From: Arthrobacter sp. OV608
GTDB lineage: Bacteria > Actinomycetota > Actinomycetes > Actinomycetales > Micrococcaceae
NCBI GenBank assembly: GCA_900110595.1
Contig: FOEZ01000027.1
Location: forward strand, 1 to 39,165
Direction: 5' to 3'
Length of the DNA: 39,165 nucleotides
Below, in pieces: positions 1 to 8,447 of the stretch. The notes under the pieces are model-generated. The model saw only the letters and a list, made by a program, of their open reading frames with translations, did no database searches and was not told the DNA's origin. A program made the position numbers and the translations under genes. The stretch's first letter is position 1. Each line of letters starts with the position of its first letter.

Positions 1-103
1 ATCAACAGAGCGTCCGAATCATGCCCAGGGACCAGCAGGCCAGCACACCCACATCCTGCAACAGGAAAGGGCTACGAAAAAGGTAACGAGCGTCCCGGGT
101 GGG
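1..103. other. Window edge, no gene recognised
   Basis: This stretch lies beyond the 3' end of the peroxiredoxin gene. The only suggestive reading is a short minus-strand tail, hydrophobic in composition and ending in a stop near position 1, too short to assign. No terminator or RNA gene is visible. Confidence 0.3.
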
Positions 104-583
104 CTAGATTCCCAGGGCTTCCTTCAGCGCTGCCACGTGGCCCTGGGCCTGCACCTGGTACTGGGCGAGCTTGACCTTGCCTTCGGGGTCCACCACCACG
201 GTGGAGCGGACGATGCCTTCAACGATCTCGCCGTTGACCAGCTTCTCGCCCCAGGCACCGTAGGCCAGGGCAACTGCGTGGTCCTCGTCGGAGAGCAGCG
301 GGAAGGTCAGGGAGAAGTCGCCGGTGAAGCCGGCAAGGGCCTCCGGGGCGTCGGGGGAGATGCCGATGACCTCGTAGCCCTTGCCCTGCAGGGAGGCCAG
401 GCTGTCGCGGAAGTCGCAGGCCTCGGTGGTGCAGCCGGGGGTGGCGGCCTTGGGGTAGAAGTACACGATGACGTTCTTGCCACGGTAGTCGGCCAAGGCA
501 GTCTCGCGGCCCTGGGCATCCTGAAGGGTGAAATCAGGGGCCTGGGTTCCGGGCTGAAGCTTGGTGGTCAGGGTCTGGCTCAT
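104..583 (-). CDS. bcp: Thioredoxin-dependent peroxiredoxin, BCP/PrxQ type
   Basis: A cytoplasmic thiol peroxidase that reduces hydrogen peroxide and organic hydroperoxides, recharged by thioredoxin. The 159-aa product matches the usual length of the BCP family. The motif PGCTTEACDFRD holds the peroxidatic Cys51 and a resolving Cys56 five residues later, the hallmark of the atypical 2-Cys BCP subgroup. The start at MSQTLTTK is chosen because AAAGGAA precedes it at good spacing; the frame stays open for 23 more codons upstream but that part is unlike the family. It stands alone, with 81 bp separating it from the regulator gene on the same strand. Confidence 0.93.
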   Translation of the reverse strand: MSQTLTTKLQPGTQAPDFTLQDAQGRETALADYRGKNVIVYFYPKAATPGCTTEACDFRDSLASLQGKGYEVIGISPDAPEALAGFTGDFSLTFPLLSDEDHAVALAYGAWGEKLVNGEIVEGIVRSTVVVDPEGKVKLAQYQVQAQGHVAALKEALGI

Positions 584-664
584 GGCATTCCTTTGGAAGT
601 CTTTGTCAGGTAATGGCAAAACATCAAGTGAAGCGGGTTCCCGCCTAGTCATACAACTCCGGCG

Positions 665-1318
665 TCATATGCAGTATTCCGCCGGACCCCGCACAGTTGC
701 ACAAGCGCCCGGCATAAACCGGTAGCCGCCGCCCCGGACGGTGGCCACAGCGTGCCGCGCGTTGCCGAGTTTCCGGCGGATCCGGCCCACGTAAACATCG
801 ATGGACCGGGCCGAGGCACCTGGCGTCTCGAACGAGTCGAGGAACTCCTGCAGTTCCTCCCTGCCCACTGTTCGGGACAGGTGCGTCACCAGGTAGCGGA
901 GCACCTTGAACTCGACGCCGGTCAGCGCCACGGGCGTGCCGTCCAGCAGGACCTGGTCGGCGGCAAGGTCTACGGCGACCCGGCTGACAGGGCCGGCCGA
1001 CGGCGGCAGGTGGGTGCCGCCGTCGGCCCCTGTATCGCCGGGGTTCTCCGCCGCGGCAGGAGTGCGAGAGGAGTGGTCTGCGGCTCCTTCCACGGCGGAG
1101 GCCCCGGACATGGGGGCTCCGGCGGCAGGCCAATGGACTTCCGCCTCCGGAGCAGTTTGAAGGGCCCGGGCCAGGACCAGTTCGGCGGCGCGGGCCAGCA
1201 GTTCGGGGCTTGTGCCTTCCGCGGGAACCACCCACACGGCGAGGCCGCGGGCAGCGGCGCGCTTGGCTGGAACCGCCTGCCGGGACATCCCCCTCGGATA
1301 GTGGGCTTCCACTGCCAT
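665..1318 (-). CDS. Winged-helix (OmpR/PhoB-type) regulator without receiver domain
   Basis: The last ~95 residues of this 217-aa protein form a Trans_reg_C winged helix: VALTGVEFKVLRYLV, then RSIDVYVGRIRRKLG (recognition helix) and VRGGGYRF (wing). No receiver domain with its phosphorylatable Asp is present. The N-terminal ~55 residues look like a small alpha/beta domain, and an Ala/Gly/Pro-rich linker joins the two. The start at 1318 has AGGGA six bases upstream; an internal ATG at 1288 has worse spacing. It begins 9 bp after the allB stop, so it is probably the last gene of the glyoxylate/allantoin operon and may regulate it, though it could act elsewhere. The DNA-binding domain is sure; the target is unknown. 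Confidence 0.82.
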   Translation of the reverse strand: MAVEAHYPRGMSRQAVPAKRAAARGLAVWVVPAEGTSPELLARAAELVLARALQTAPEAEVHWPAAGAPMSGASAVEGAADHSSRTPAAAENPGDTGADGGTHLPPSAGPVSRVAVDLAADQVLLDGTPVALTGVEFKVLRYLVTHLSRTVGREELQEFLDSFETPGASARSIDVYVGRIRRKLGNARHAVATVRGGGYRFMPGACATVRGPAEYCI

Positions 1319-1327
1319 GGCGCGTCC

Positions 1328-2671
1328 CTAGACCCCGCCGCGGCGGATCAGCTTGCCCGTGGGGGTCTGGCCGTCCACCACGGCGCCGCGCAGGAAGGTC
1401 TTGCGGACCACGCCGGAGAGGGCCTTGCCGTCGTAGGGGGTGATGGGGTTCTTGTGCTTGAGCTTGGAAACGTCCACCACGAACGCCTCGTCGGGGGCGA
1501 AGACGGCGAAGTCGGCGTCGTAGCCCAGCGCCAGCTGGCCCTTGTTGGAGAGGCGGGCCAGGGCCGCGGGCTTCTCACCCATCCAGCTGACCACCTGCTC
1601 CAGCGGGATGCCGCGGTGCCGGGCCTCCGTCCAGATGAGGGACAGGCCCAGCTGCAGCGACGAAACGCCGCCCCAGGCCACAGCGAAGTCGCCGTTCTCG
1701 AGGTCCTTCAGGTCCAGCGTGGAGGGGGAGTGGTCCGAGACGATGCAGTCGATGGTGCCGTCCAGCAGGCCCTGCCACAGCAGCTCCCGGTTGGAGGCCT
1801 CGCGGATGGGCGGGCAGCACTTGTAGGCGGTGGCGCCGTCCGGGATTTCCTCCGCCATCAGCGTGAGGTAGTGCGGGCACGTTTCCACGGTGAGCTTCAC
1901 GCCGTCGCGCTTTGCGGAGGCGATCATGGGCAGCGCGTCCGACGACGACAGGTGCAGGATGTGCGCACGCGCACCGGTCCAACGGGCCCGTTCGATCACC
2001 TCGGCAATGGCCTTGTTCTCGGCACCGCGGGGGCGGGAAGCGAGGAAGGTGGAGTAGTGGTCGCCGCCGGGGTGGGGTGCGCGGTCGATGGCGTGCGAGT
2101 CCTCGGCGTGGACGATCATGAGGGAATCGAAGGACTTCAGCTCGGCCATGTCCTCCTCCATCTCGTCCGCGTCCAGGTGCGGGAATTCGTCCACGCCGGA
2201 GTGCAGGAGGAAGCACTTGAAGCCGAACACGCCTTCGTCATGCAAGGCCCGCAGGTCGGCCTTGTTGCCGGGGATTGCGCCGCCCCAGAATCCGACGTCG
2301 ATGAACGCCTGGTCCTCGGCCACCTCGCGCTTGAGCTTGAGGTTTTCCACCGTGGTGGTGGGCGGGACGGAGTTCAGCGGCATGTCGATGATGGTGGTGA
2401 CGCCGCCCGCGGCTGCTGCCCGGGTGGCCGAGGCGAAGCCCTCCCACTCAGTGCGGCCGGGCTCGTTGACATGGACATGGGTGTCCACCAGGCCGGGGAT
2501 CAGGGTTTCGTCGTCGGCCAGTTCAATGACTTCGGCGCCGGCCAGGCCGTTGCCCAGCGGCTCGAGCGCGACGATCTTTCCGCCGCGGACACCCACCTCG
2601 CGGGGTGCCAGGCCGGCAGTGGTGAGGATGCGCTGGCCCCGGATGACCAGGTCAAATCGTTCTTCAGACAT
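1328..2671 (-). CDS. allB: Allantoinase
   Basis: Hydrolyses allantoin to allantoate in purine catabolism. The 447-aa product is an amidohydrolase of the cyclic amidohydrolase family. The dinuclear metal site is visible: H65 and H67 in VDTHVHVNEPGR, the carboxylated Lys152 in GFKCFL, H188 in IVHAED, H240 in HILHLSSS and D313 in SDHSP. The start at MSEERFDLVIRG follows a strong AAGGAGG, and it overlaps the end of the glycerate kinase gene by 8 bp, which suggests translational coupling. Allantoin breakdown yields ureidoglycolate and then glyoxylate, the substrate of gcl in the same operon, so the context supports allantoinase over dihydropyrimidinase or hydantoinase. No allantoate hydrolase gene is in the window. 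Confidence 0.93.
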   Translation of the reverse strand: MSEERFDLVIRGQRILTTAGLAPREVGVRGGKIVALEPLGNGLAGAEVIELADDETLIPGLVDTHVHVNEPGRTEWEGFASATRAAAAGGVTTIIDMPLNSVPPTTTVENLKLKREVAEDQAFIDVGFWGGAIPGNKADLRALHDEGVFGFKCFLLHSGVDEFPHLDADEMEEDMAELKSFDSLMIVHAEDSHAIDRAPHPGGDHYSTFLASRPRGAENKAIAEVIERARWTGARAHILHLSSSDALPMIASAKRDGVKLTVETCPHYLTLMAEEIPDGATAYKCCPPIREASNRELLWQGLLDGTIDCIVSDHSPSTLDLKDLENGDFAVAWGGVSSLQLGLSLIWTEARHRGIPLEQVVSWMGEKPAALARLSNKGQLALGYDADFAVFAPDEAFVVDVSKLKHKNPITPYDGKALSGVVRKTFLRGAVVDGQTPTGKLIRRGGV

Positions 2672-3863
2672 GGAGGTCCTCCTTGGAGTTCGCGGCACGG
2701 GGCAGTTCATTGGCTGCCAACCGTCCGCTGATCTGCGTACCCAGCTGTTCCAGAAGCTGCGCTGCCTCTGCTATGCACCTGTCTACATTGCTTTCCAGCT
2801 CGGTCAAAGCGTAAATATCCTCGAACCCGGCGGCAGTGGCCTGGCCGGCCCCAAGTGTGGTCCGGCCGCACACCGCGATCACCGGAATACGATGCGCGGC
2901 GGCTGCTCGGGCCACGCCCATGGGCGTCTTGCCCAGGAGGCTCTGCTCGTCCAGGCTTCCTTCGCCGGTGATCACCAGGTCTGCGCCGGCCAGCCTCTGA
3001 TCCAGGTCCGTGAATTCGAGGACGACGTCGATGCCCGGGCGGCGCGTCGCGGCCAGTACGGCGATGGCTGCGTAGCCAACACCTCCTGCCGCTCCGGCGC
3101 CGGGGGCCTCGGAAGCCTTGACGGCGCGGAATCCGATTTCCCTGGCCAGGACTTCGACTAACCTGGCCAGGGCGGCGTCGAGCAGCTCGACGTCTTGTTG
3201 TGCTGCGCCCTTTTGCGGGCCGAAAATCGCCGCGGCGCCCTGGGCGCCCAGCAGGGGATTGTCGACGTCGGACGCCAGCACAAAGCGTGTGTCCTTCAGC
3301 CGGGGTTCAAACCCGCTGAAGTCGATCCGGTCCAGGTGGGCCAAAGCGGCACCACCGGGCGGAAGTTCGTTGCCCTCATTGTCGAGGAACCGGGCGCCGA
3401 GGCCTTGCAGGAGCCCCGCGCCGCCGTCGGTATTGGCGCTGCCGCCCACACCCAGGATGATGCGGTTGCAGCCGGCATCCAGGGCCGCGCTGATGAGCTG
3501 GCCGGTGCCCAGGCTGGTGGCGGTGCGGGCCGCGGCCGGGCCCGGCCGTCCCCCAGCCAATGCTCCGGCGGGGAGCAGGGCCAGGCCCGAGGCAGCCGCC
3601 ATTTCGATGACCGCCTCATTGCCCCGGACAGCGAAGTCGGCCGTGACCGGTTCGCCTGTTGGTCCGGCCACCACCGCGCTGCGGCGGGTGAAACCGGAGC
3701 CGACGGCGGCATCGAGGGTGCCCTCTCCGCCGTCGGCCACGGGGATCCGGAGGACTTCAAGGTTCCCGCCCGCGCCGCGCTGCAGCCCCTTTTCCAGGTG
3801 GCTGCACACGTCCGGGGCGGACAGGGATCCCTTGAATTTGTCCGGGGCAATGACGATCCGCAT
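2664..3863 (-). CDS. glxK: Glycerate kinase, GarK/GlxK family
   Basis: Phosphorylates D-glycerate, by family expectation to 2-phosphoglycerate, the step that feeds glyoxylate carbon into glycolysis. The 399-aa length is near the family norm. Family motifs are the N-terminal IVIAPDKFKGSLSA, PVADGGEGTLDAA, and the glycine-rich LGVGGSANTDGGAG. Only a weak GAGAGA ribosome site precedes the ATG. Its end overlaps allB and it follows gcl after a 73-bp gap that holds a short tandem repeat. The order gcl-glxK-allB fits a glyoxylate operon. Confidence 0.92.
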   Translation of the reverse strand: MRIVIAPDKFKGSLSAPDVCSHLEKGLQRGAGGNLEVLRIPVADGGEGTLDAAVGSGFTRRSAVVAGPTGEPVTADFAVRGNEAVIEMAAASGLALLPAGALAGGRPGPAAARTATSLGTGQLISAALDAGCNRIILGVGGSANTDGGAGLLQGLGARFLDNEGNELPPGGAALAHLDRIDFSGFEPRLKDTRFVLASDVDNPLLGAQGAAAIFGPQKGAAQQDVELLDAALARLVEVLAREIGFRAVKASEAPGAGAAGGVGYAAIAVLAATRRPGIDVVLEFTDLDQRLAGADLVITGEGSLDEQSLLGKTPMGVARAAAAHRIPVIAVCGRTTLGAGQATAAGFEDIYALTELESNVDRCIAEAAQLLEQLGTQISGRLAANELPRAANSKEDLHV

Positions 3864-3888
3864 GGCTGTCTCTCTTGTTTCGGTGTGC

Positions 3889-3936
3889 AGGTTCTGCGCG
3901 TTGAGGTTCTCGCCGGGCAGGTTCTATTCGTGCAGG

Positions 3937-3948
<12 letters not shown>
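3889..3948 (-). repeat. 15-bp tandem repeat, four degenerate copies, at the gcl stop codon
   Basis: On the plus strand the heptamer AGGTTCT begins at 3889, 3904 and 3919, and AGGTTA at 3934, an exact 15-bp period. Three of the four copies are preceded by GC. The gcl stop codon (3937-3939) lies in the fourth copy. Because the period is 15, codons past the stop would read as five-residue repeats such as PARIE, PARRE, PQRAE. Confidence 0.75.
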
Positions 3949-5727
<1,779 letters not shown>

Positions 5728-5851
5728 GGTGTGCTCCTTGAAAGCTTGGGAAGTCTGATTTTGGGTGTGCTGAAGGAAGGCCCGGCGAGCCGTCGCTGGG
5801 CACTTTGGGGTAGTCGCCGTCGTAATTTGCGACGGCGGCCGGCGTGTCCGT

Positions 5852-5872
5852 GTCAATGTGCCCCGTTTCGGG
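5852..5872. repeat. Intergenic motif shared with 38877-38897
   Basis: GTCAATGTGCCCCG followed by TTTCGGG lies in the 169-bp gap between glxR and gcl, about 130 bp upstream of gcl. A copy with 19 of 21 matching bases stands at 38877-38897, about 110 bp upstream of the dicarboxylate symporter gene. This copy can also fold as a short GCCCCG/CGGGGC hairpin. It could be an operator, a processing site or a dispersed repeat. Confidence 0.55.
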
Positions 5873-5896
5873 GCGGCCGGGCTTGCGGCGTGAGGG

Positions 5897-6775
5897 TTAT
5901 TCGCGGCCGCTGAGCTTCAGGACCTGCTTGAAGAGTCCGGAGTGGTCCAGGCCGCCGTCGCCCTGGTTGACGGTGGCGGCGACGAGCTGTGCGACGACGG
6001 CACCGAGGGGGACGGCGACGTTGGCTTCTCGGGCGGCGGAGGTGACGATGCCCAGGTCCTTGTGGTGCAGGGCCAGGCGGAAGCCGGGGTCGAAGTTGCG
6101 GTCGAGCATCTTCTGGCCCTTCTGGTCCAGGACCTTGGAGCCGGCCAGGCCGCCGCCGAGGACCTTGAGGGCGGCGTCGGTGTCCACGCCGTAGGCCTCC
6201 AGGAAGGCGATGGCCTCGCCGAGGACCTCGATGTTGACGGCGACGATCAGCTGGTTGGCTGCCTTGACGGTCTGGCCGGAGCCGGAGGGGCCTACGTGGA
6301 CGATGGTTTTGCCGACGGCGTTCAGGACGTCCGAGGCTGCCTCGAAGTCTGCCTTGTCGCCGCCCACCATGATGGACAGGACTGCGTCGATGGCGCCCTG
6401 TTCGCCGCCGGAGACCGGGGCGTCGAGCGGGCGGATGCCGGCTTCACGGGCGTCGTCGGAGAGGCGCTTGGCGACATCGGGGCGGATGCTGGAAGCGTCG
6501 ATCCACAAAGTGCCCTGCTTGGCGTTGGCGAAGACGCCGTCCGTGCCGCTGACAACACCCTCGACATCGGGGGAGTCCGGCACCATGGTGATAACGACGT
6601 CGGCATCCTTGACGGCGTCGGCGATGCTGGTGGCGCCCTTGCCGCCTTCGGAGACGAGCTTGTCGATCTTGTCCTGGCTGCGGTTGAAGCCGGTGACGGC
6701 GTGGCCGGCCTTGACCAGGTTGATGGCCATGGGCAGGCCCATGATTCCGAGTCCGATAACTGCAACGTTGCTCAT
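5897..6775 (-). CDS. glxR: 2-hydroxy-3-oxopropionate (tartronate semialdehyde) reductase
   Basis: Reduces tartronate semialdehyde to D-glycerate with NAD(P)H. The 292-aa product is a beta-hydroxyacid dehydrogenase: Rossmann motif VIGLGIMGLPMAINL at the N terminus, substrate-binding DAPVSGGEQGA at 119-129, and catalytic Lys171 in GQTVKAANQL. Start at MSNVAVIG is fixed by the Rossmann strand beginning at residue 4; upstream codons of the open frame are not family-like. It sits between hyi and gcl, with spacers of 107 and 169 bp that contain short repeats. Family members also act on 3-hydroxyisobutyrate, but the gcl context makes the tartronate role likely. Confidence 0.93.
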   Translation of the reverse strand: MSNVAVIGLGIMGLPMAINLVKAGHAVTGFNRSQDKIDKLVSEGGKGATSIADAVKDADVVITMVPDSPDVEGVVSGTDGVFANAKQGTLWIDASSIRPDVAKRLSDDAREAGIRPLDAPVSGGEQGAIDAVLSIMVGGDKADFEAASDVLNAVGKTIVHVGPSGSGQTVKAANQLIVAVNIEVLGEAIAFLEAYGVDTDAALKVLGGGLAGSKVLDQKGQKMLDRNFDPGFRLALHHKDLGIVTSAAREANVAVPLGAVVAQLVAATVNQGDGGLDHSGLFKQVLKLSGRE

Positions 6776-6811
6776 GATGGTTCTCTTTTCGTGAAGTCTG
6801 TTGGTGAATCC

Positions 6812-6868
6812 GGTGGTCGAGCCTGGGCCCACGCCCGCAGGGTTCCCTGGCCGAGCTTGCGAGGCGAG
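6812..6868. repeat. Degenerate intergenic repeat between hyi and glxR
   Basis: Contains GGTGGTCGAGCCTG at 6812-6825 and GGCCGAGCTTGCGAGGCGAG at 6849-6868. Both resemble halves of the GGTTGAGCTTGTCGAAACC element found intact at 38923-38944. I read it as a decayed copy of a dispersed intergenic repeat. Confidence 0.45.
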
Positions 6869-6882
6869 GGGGCGGGTGGGGA

Positions 6883-7683
6883 TTACTGGGAGATGCGCTG
6901 GCGGATGGCCCAGCTGAAGGCCGTTTCCTGCGGTTCCTTATATTCGAGTCCGATGTAGCCCTCGTAGCCGAGTTCGCGGCTGCGGGCGATCCATTCACCG
7001 AGCGGGAGGGTGCCGGTTCCGGGTGCGCCGCGGCCGGGGTTGTCGGCAATCTGGATGTGGCCGAAGTCCTTGGCGTGGTTTTCGATGACGGCTTCGACGT
7101 CGTCGCCGTTGACGGACAGGTGGTAGAAGTCGGCGAGGAGCTTGATGTTGCCGACGCCGGCCTCCGCCTTCACGCGGGCGATGACCTTGAGTGCGTCTTC
7201 AGCGGTGAGGAGCGGGTATTTGGGTGCGCCGCTGACAGGTTCGAGGAGGACTGTGCCGCCGATGCGGGCAACACCTTCGGCCGCTGCTGCCAGGTTCCTG
7301 GCAGCCAGCTCGTCCTGCTCTTCGGGAGTAGCGTCGTCCTGGCGGTTGCCGTAAAGGGCGTTGAAAGCCTTGCAGCCGAGGCGCTCGCCGATGCCGGCCA
7401 CAACATCGATGTTGTCCTTGAATTCGGACTCGCGCCCCTTCCAGGACACCAGGCCGCGGTCGCCGCCCGGCATGTTGCCGGCGTTGAAGTTCAGGCCCGT
7501 GAGCTGAACGCCGGCGTCCTTGATGGCGTTCTCAAATTCGGTCACCTGCGCGTCGGCAGGAACGGAGCTTTCGAAGGGCCACCAGAATTCGACAGCGTCA
7601 AAGCCGGCTGCCTTGGCTGCGGCGGGGCGCTCCAGCAGGGGCAGCTCCGTGAGGAGGATGGAGCAGTTCACTGTGTACGTCAT
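6883..7683 (-). CDS. hyi: Hydroxypyruvate isomerase
   Basis: Interconverts hydroxypyruvate and tartronate semialdehyde. The 266-aa product is a TIM-barrel of the xylose-isomerase-like family, near the 258 aa of the E. coli enzyme. Family signatures seen: AAGFDAVEFWWPF, LTGLNFNAGNMPGGDRG, TVLLEPVSGAPKYPL with a metal-ligand Glu, HIQIADNPGRGAPGTG, and GYIGLEYKEP with a second acidic ligand. GGAAGGA precedes the ATG. It is the promoter-proximal gene of the operon and is preceded by paired dyads at 7745-7780. Confidence 0.94.
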   Translation of the reverse strand: MTYTVNCSILLTELPLLERPAAAKAAGFDAVEFWWPFESSVPADAQVTEFENAIKDAGVQLTGLNFNAGNMPGGDRGLVSWKGRESEFKDNIDVVAGIGERLGCKAFNALYGNRQDDATPEEQDELAARNLAAAAEGVARIGGTVLLEPVSGAPKYPLLTAEDALKVIARVKAEAGVGNIKLLADFYHLSVNGDDVEAVIENHAKDFGHIQIADNPGRGAPGTGTLPLGEWIARSRELGYEGYIGLEYKEPQETAFSWAIRQRISQ

Positions 7684-7744
7684 CGTAGGTCCTTCCAGGG
7701 AGGGCTTTGATCTATCTTCCCTTGCGTTCCCGGCTGTCTACCGT

Positions 7745-7780
7745 TTCCGCTTTGTGGAATTTAGATTCTGCTTTATGAAA
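7745..7780. promoter_or_regulatory. Paired 15-bp dyads, likely operator of the glyoxylate operon
   Basis: On the minus strand (the direction of hyi) the two sites read TTTCATAAAGCAGAA and TTCCACAAAGCGGAA, occupying 7766-7780 and 7745-7759. They agree at 12 of 15 positions and start exactly 21 bp apart, two helical turns. Between them lies TCTAAA, a possible -10. The TTCC...GGAA dyad shape is like IclR-family operators. A matching pair lies at 27394-27429. Confidence 0.6.
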
Positions 7781-7848
7781 AGTGTAGGGAAGGAGGGGTG
7801 GGGTAGTCAAGGGGACCCATGCCCGTGGCCCTGGGGTGGTTTTTCCCA

Positions 7849-7876
7849 TTGACTTCAGGGGCGGTAGGGCTACGGT
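7849..7876 (+). promoter_or_regulatory. Candidate promoter for the cupin gene
   Basis: TTGACT at 7849-7854 and TACGGT at 7871-7876 are separated by 16 bp. Transcription would begin near 7883, giving a leader of about 150 nt. Confidence 0.4.
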
Positions 7877-8031
7877 TAGAAATACGCTGCACGTTCGGCA
7901 AACGCGTGTGCGCCGGGGGACAAGGCGTGCACTGCAACAGGTCTCGCTTACACTTCACCGCTCGTCGGTATCCGAACCCGCCGCCTGGTTCGCTGCCAGG
8001 CATCCTCACCACGATCAACAGGTGTGTCCAC

Positions 8032-8430
8032 ATGACCGCAAATTTCATCCGAGCACTGGCCGTCAAGTCATTCAATGAACCAGACAGGAAGCGTTGCCCG
8101 GACAAGGCGGAATTCGACCTTGTCACTGTTGACGACTACTCAATGGCGCGGCTGATCCTCGCGCCCGGCTGGCGGTGGTCGGTGTCCGCCAAGCCTGCTG
8201 AGTTGACCGACTTCTGCGAGCACCACCACCTGGGCTACTGCCTCTCAGGGCAGCTTGAGGTTGAAACGCCCGACGGCGGGAGGTCAACCATCCACGCCAA
8301 CGACACCTATGCGCTTCCTCCCGGCCATGACGAGTGGGTGGTGGGGGAAGAGCCGTTCGTCGCCGTCGAGTTCCTCGGCGCCGCGTCCCTCGGCAGGCCC
8401 CGCAGCTTTGGGATGCACGCGCTGATCTGA
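8032..8430 (+). CDS. Small single-domain cupin protein
   Basis: A 132-aa protein with one cupin barrel: HHHLGYCLSGQLEVETPDGG (cupin motif 1, metal-ligand histidines) and YALPPGHDEWVVGEEP (motif 2). The ATG is chosen because an AGGTG lies about nine bases upstream and the protein begins cleanly there; longer open frame upstream is not coding-like. It is divergent from the glyoxylate operon, with the stop 17 bp before the glgX stop (convergent). A role in binding or sensing a small ligand is possible. It is too short to be the bicupin ureidoglycine aminohydrolase AllE. Confidence 0.8.
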   Translation: MTANFIRALAVKSFNEPDRKRCPDKAEFDLVTVDDYSMARLILAPGWRWSVSAKPAELTDFCEHHHLGYCLSGQLEVETPDGGRSTIHANDTYALPPGHDEWVVGEEPFVAVEFLGAASLGRPRSFGMHALI

Positions 8431-8447
8431 GTCAGGCGGGCAGCGGT

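Larger units (their letters stand above)
7684..8031. other. Divergent regulatory region, hyi / cupin gene
   Basis: This 348-bp gap holds no gene. It contains the paired dyads at 7745-7780, a candidate rightward promoter at 7849-7876, and a ~150-nt leader before the cupin start. Frames that stay open into this gap from the cupin gene have no family resemblance. Confidence 0.6.

Noticed and set aside
10..60. TCCGAAT near the left edge looks like a tRNA T-loop
   Set aside because: The flanking 5-bp stem does not pair and no acceptor or anticodon arm follows.
752..2731. Long open frame opposite allB and its neighbour, and similar ones opposite glxK, gcl, the HNH gene and the lyase
   Set aside because: These are the antisense side of clear, family-matched genes; GC-rich third positions leave the opposite frame open. 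Their products show no domain and no sound start.
8032..8430. Cupin gene as AllE, ureidoglycine aminohydrolase, because it lies beside an allantoin operon
   Set aside because: AllE is a bicupin of about twice the length; this protein has a single domain.
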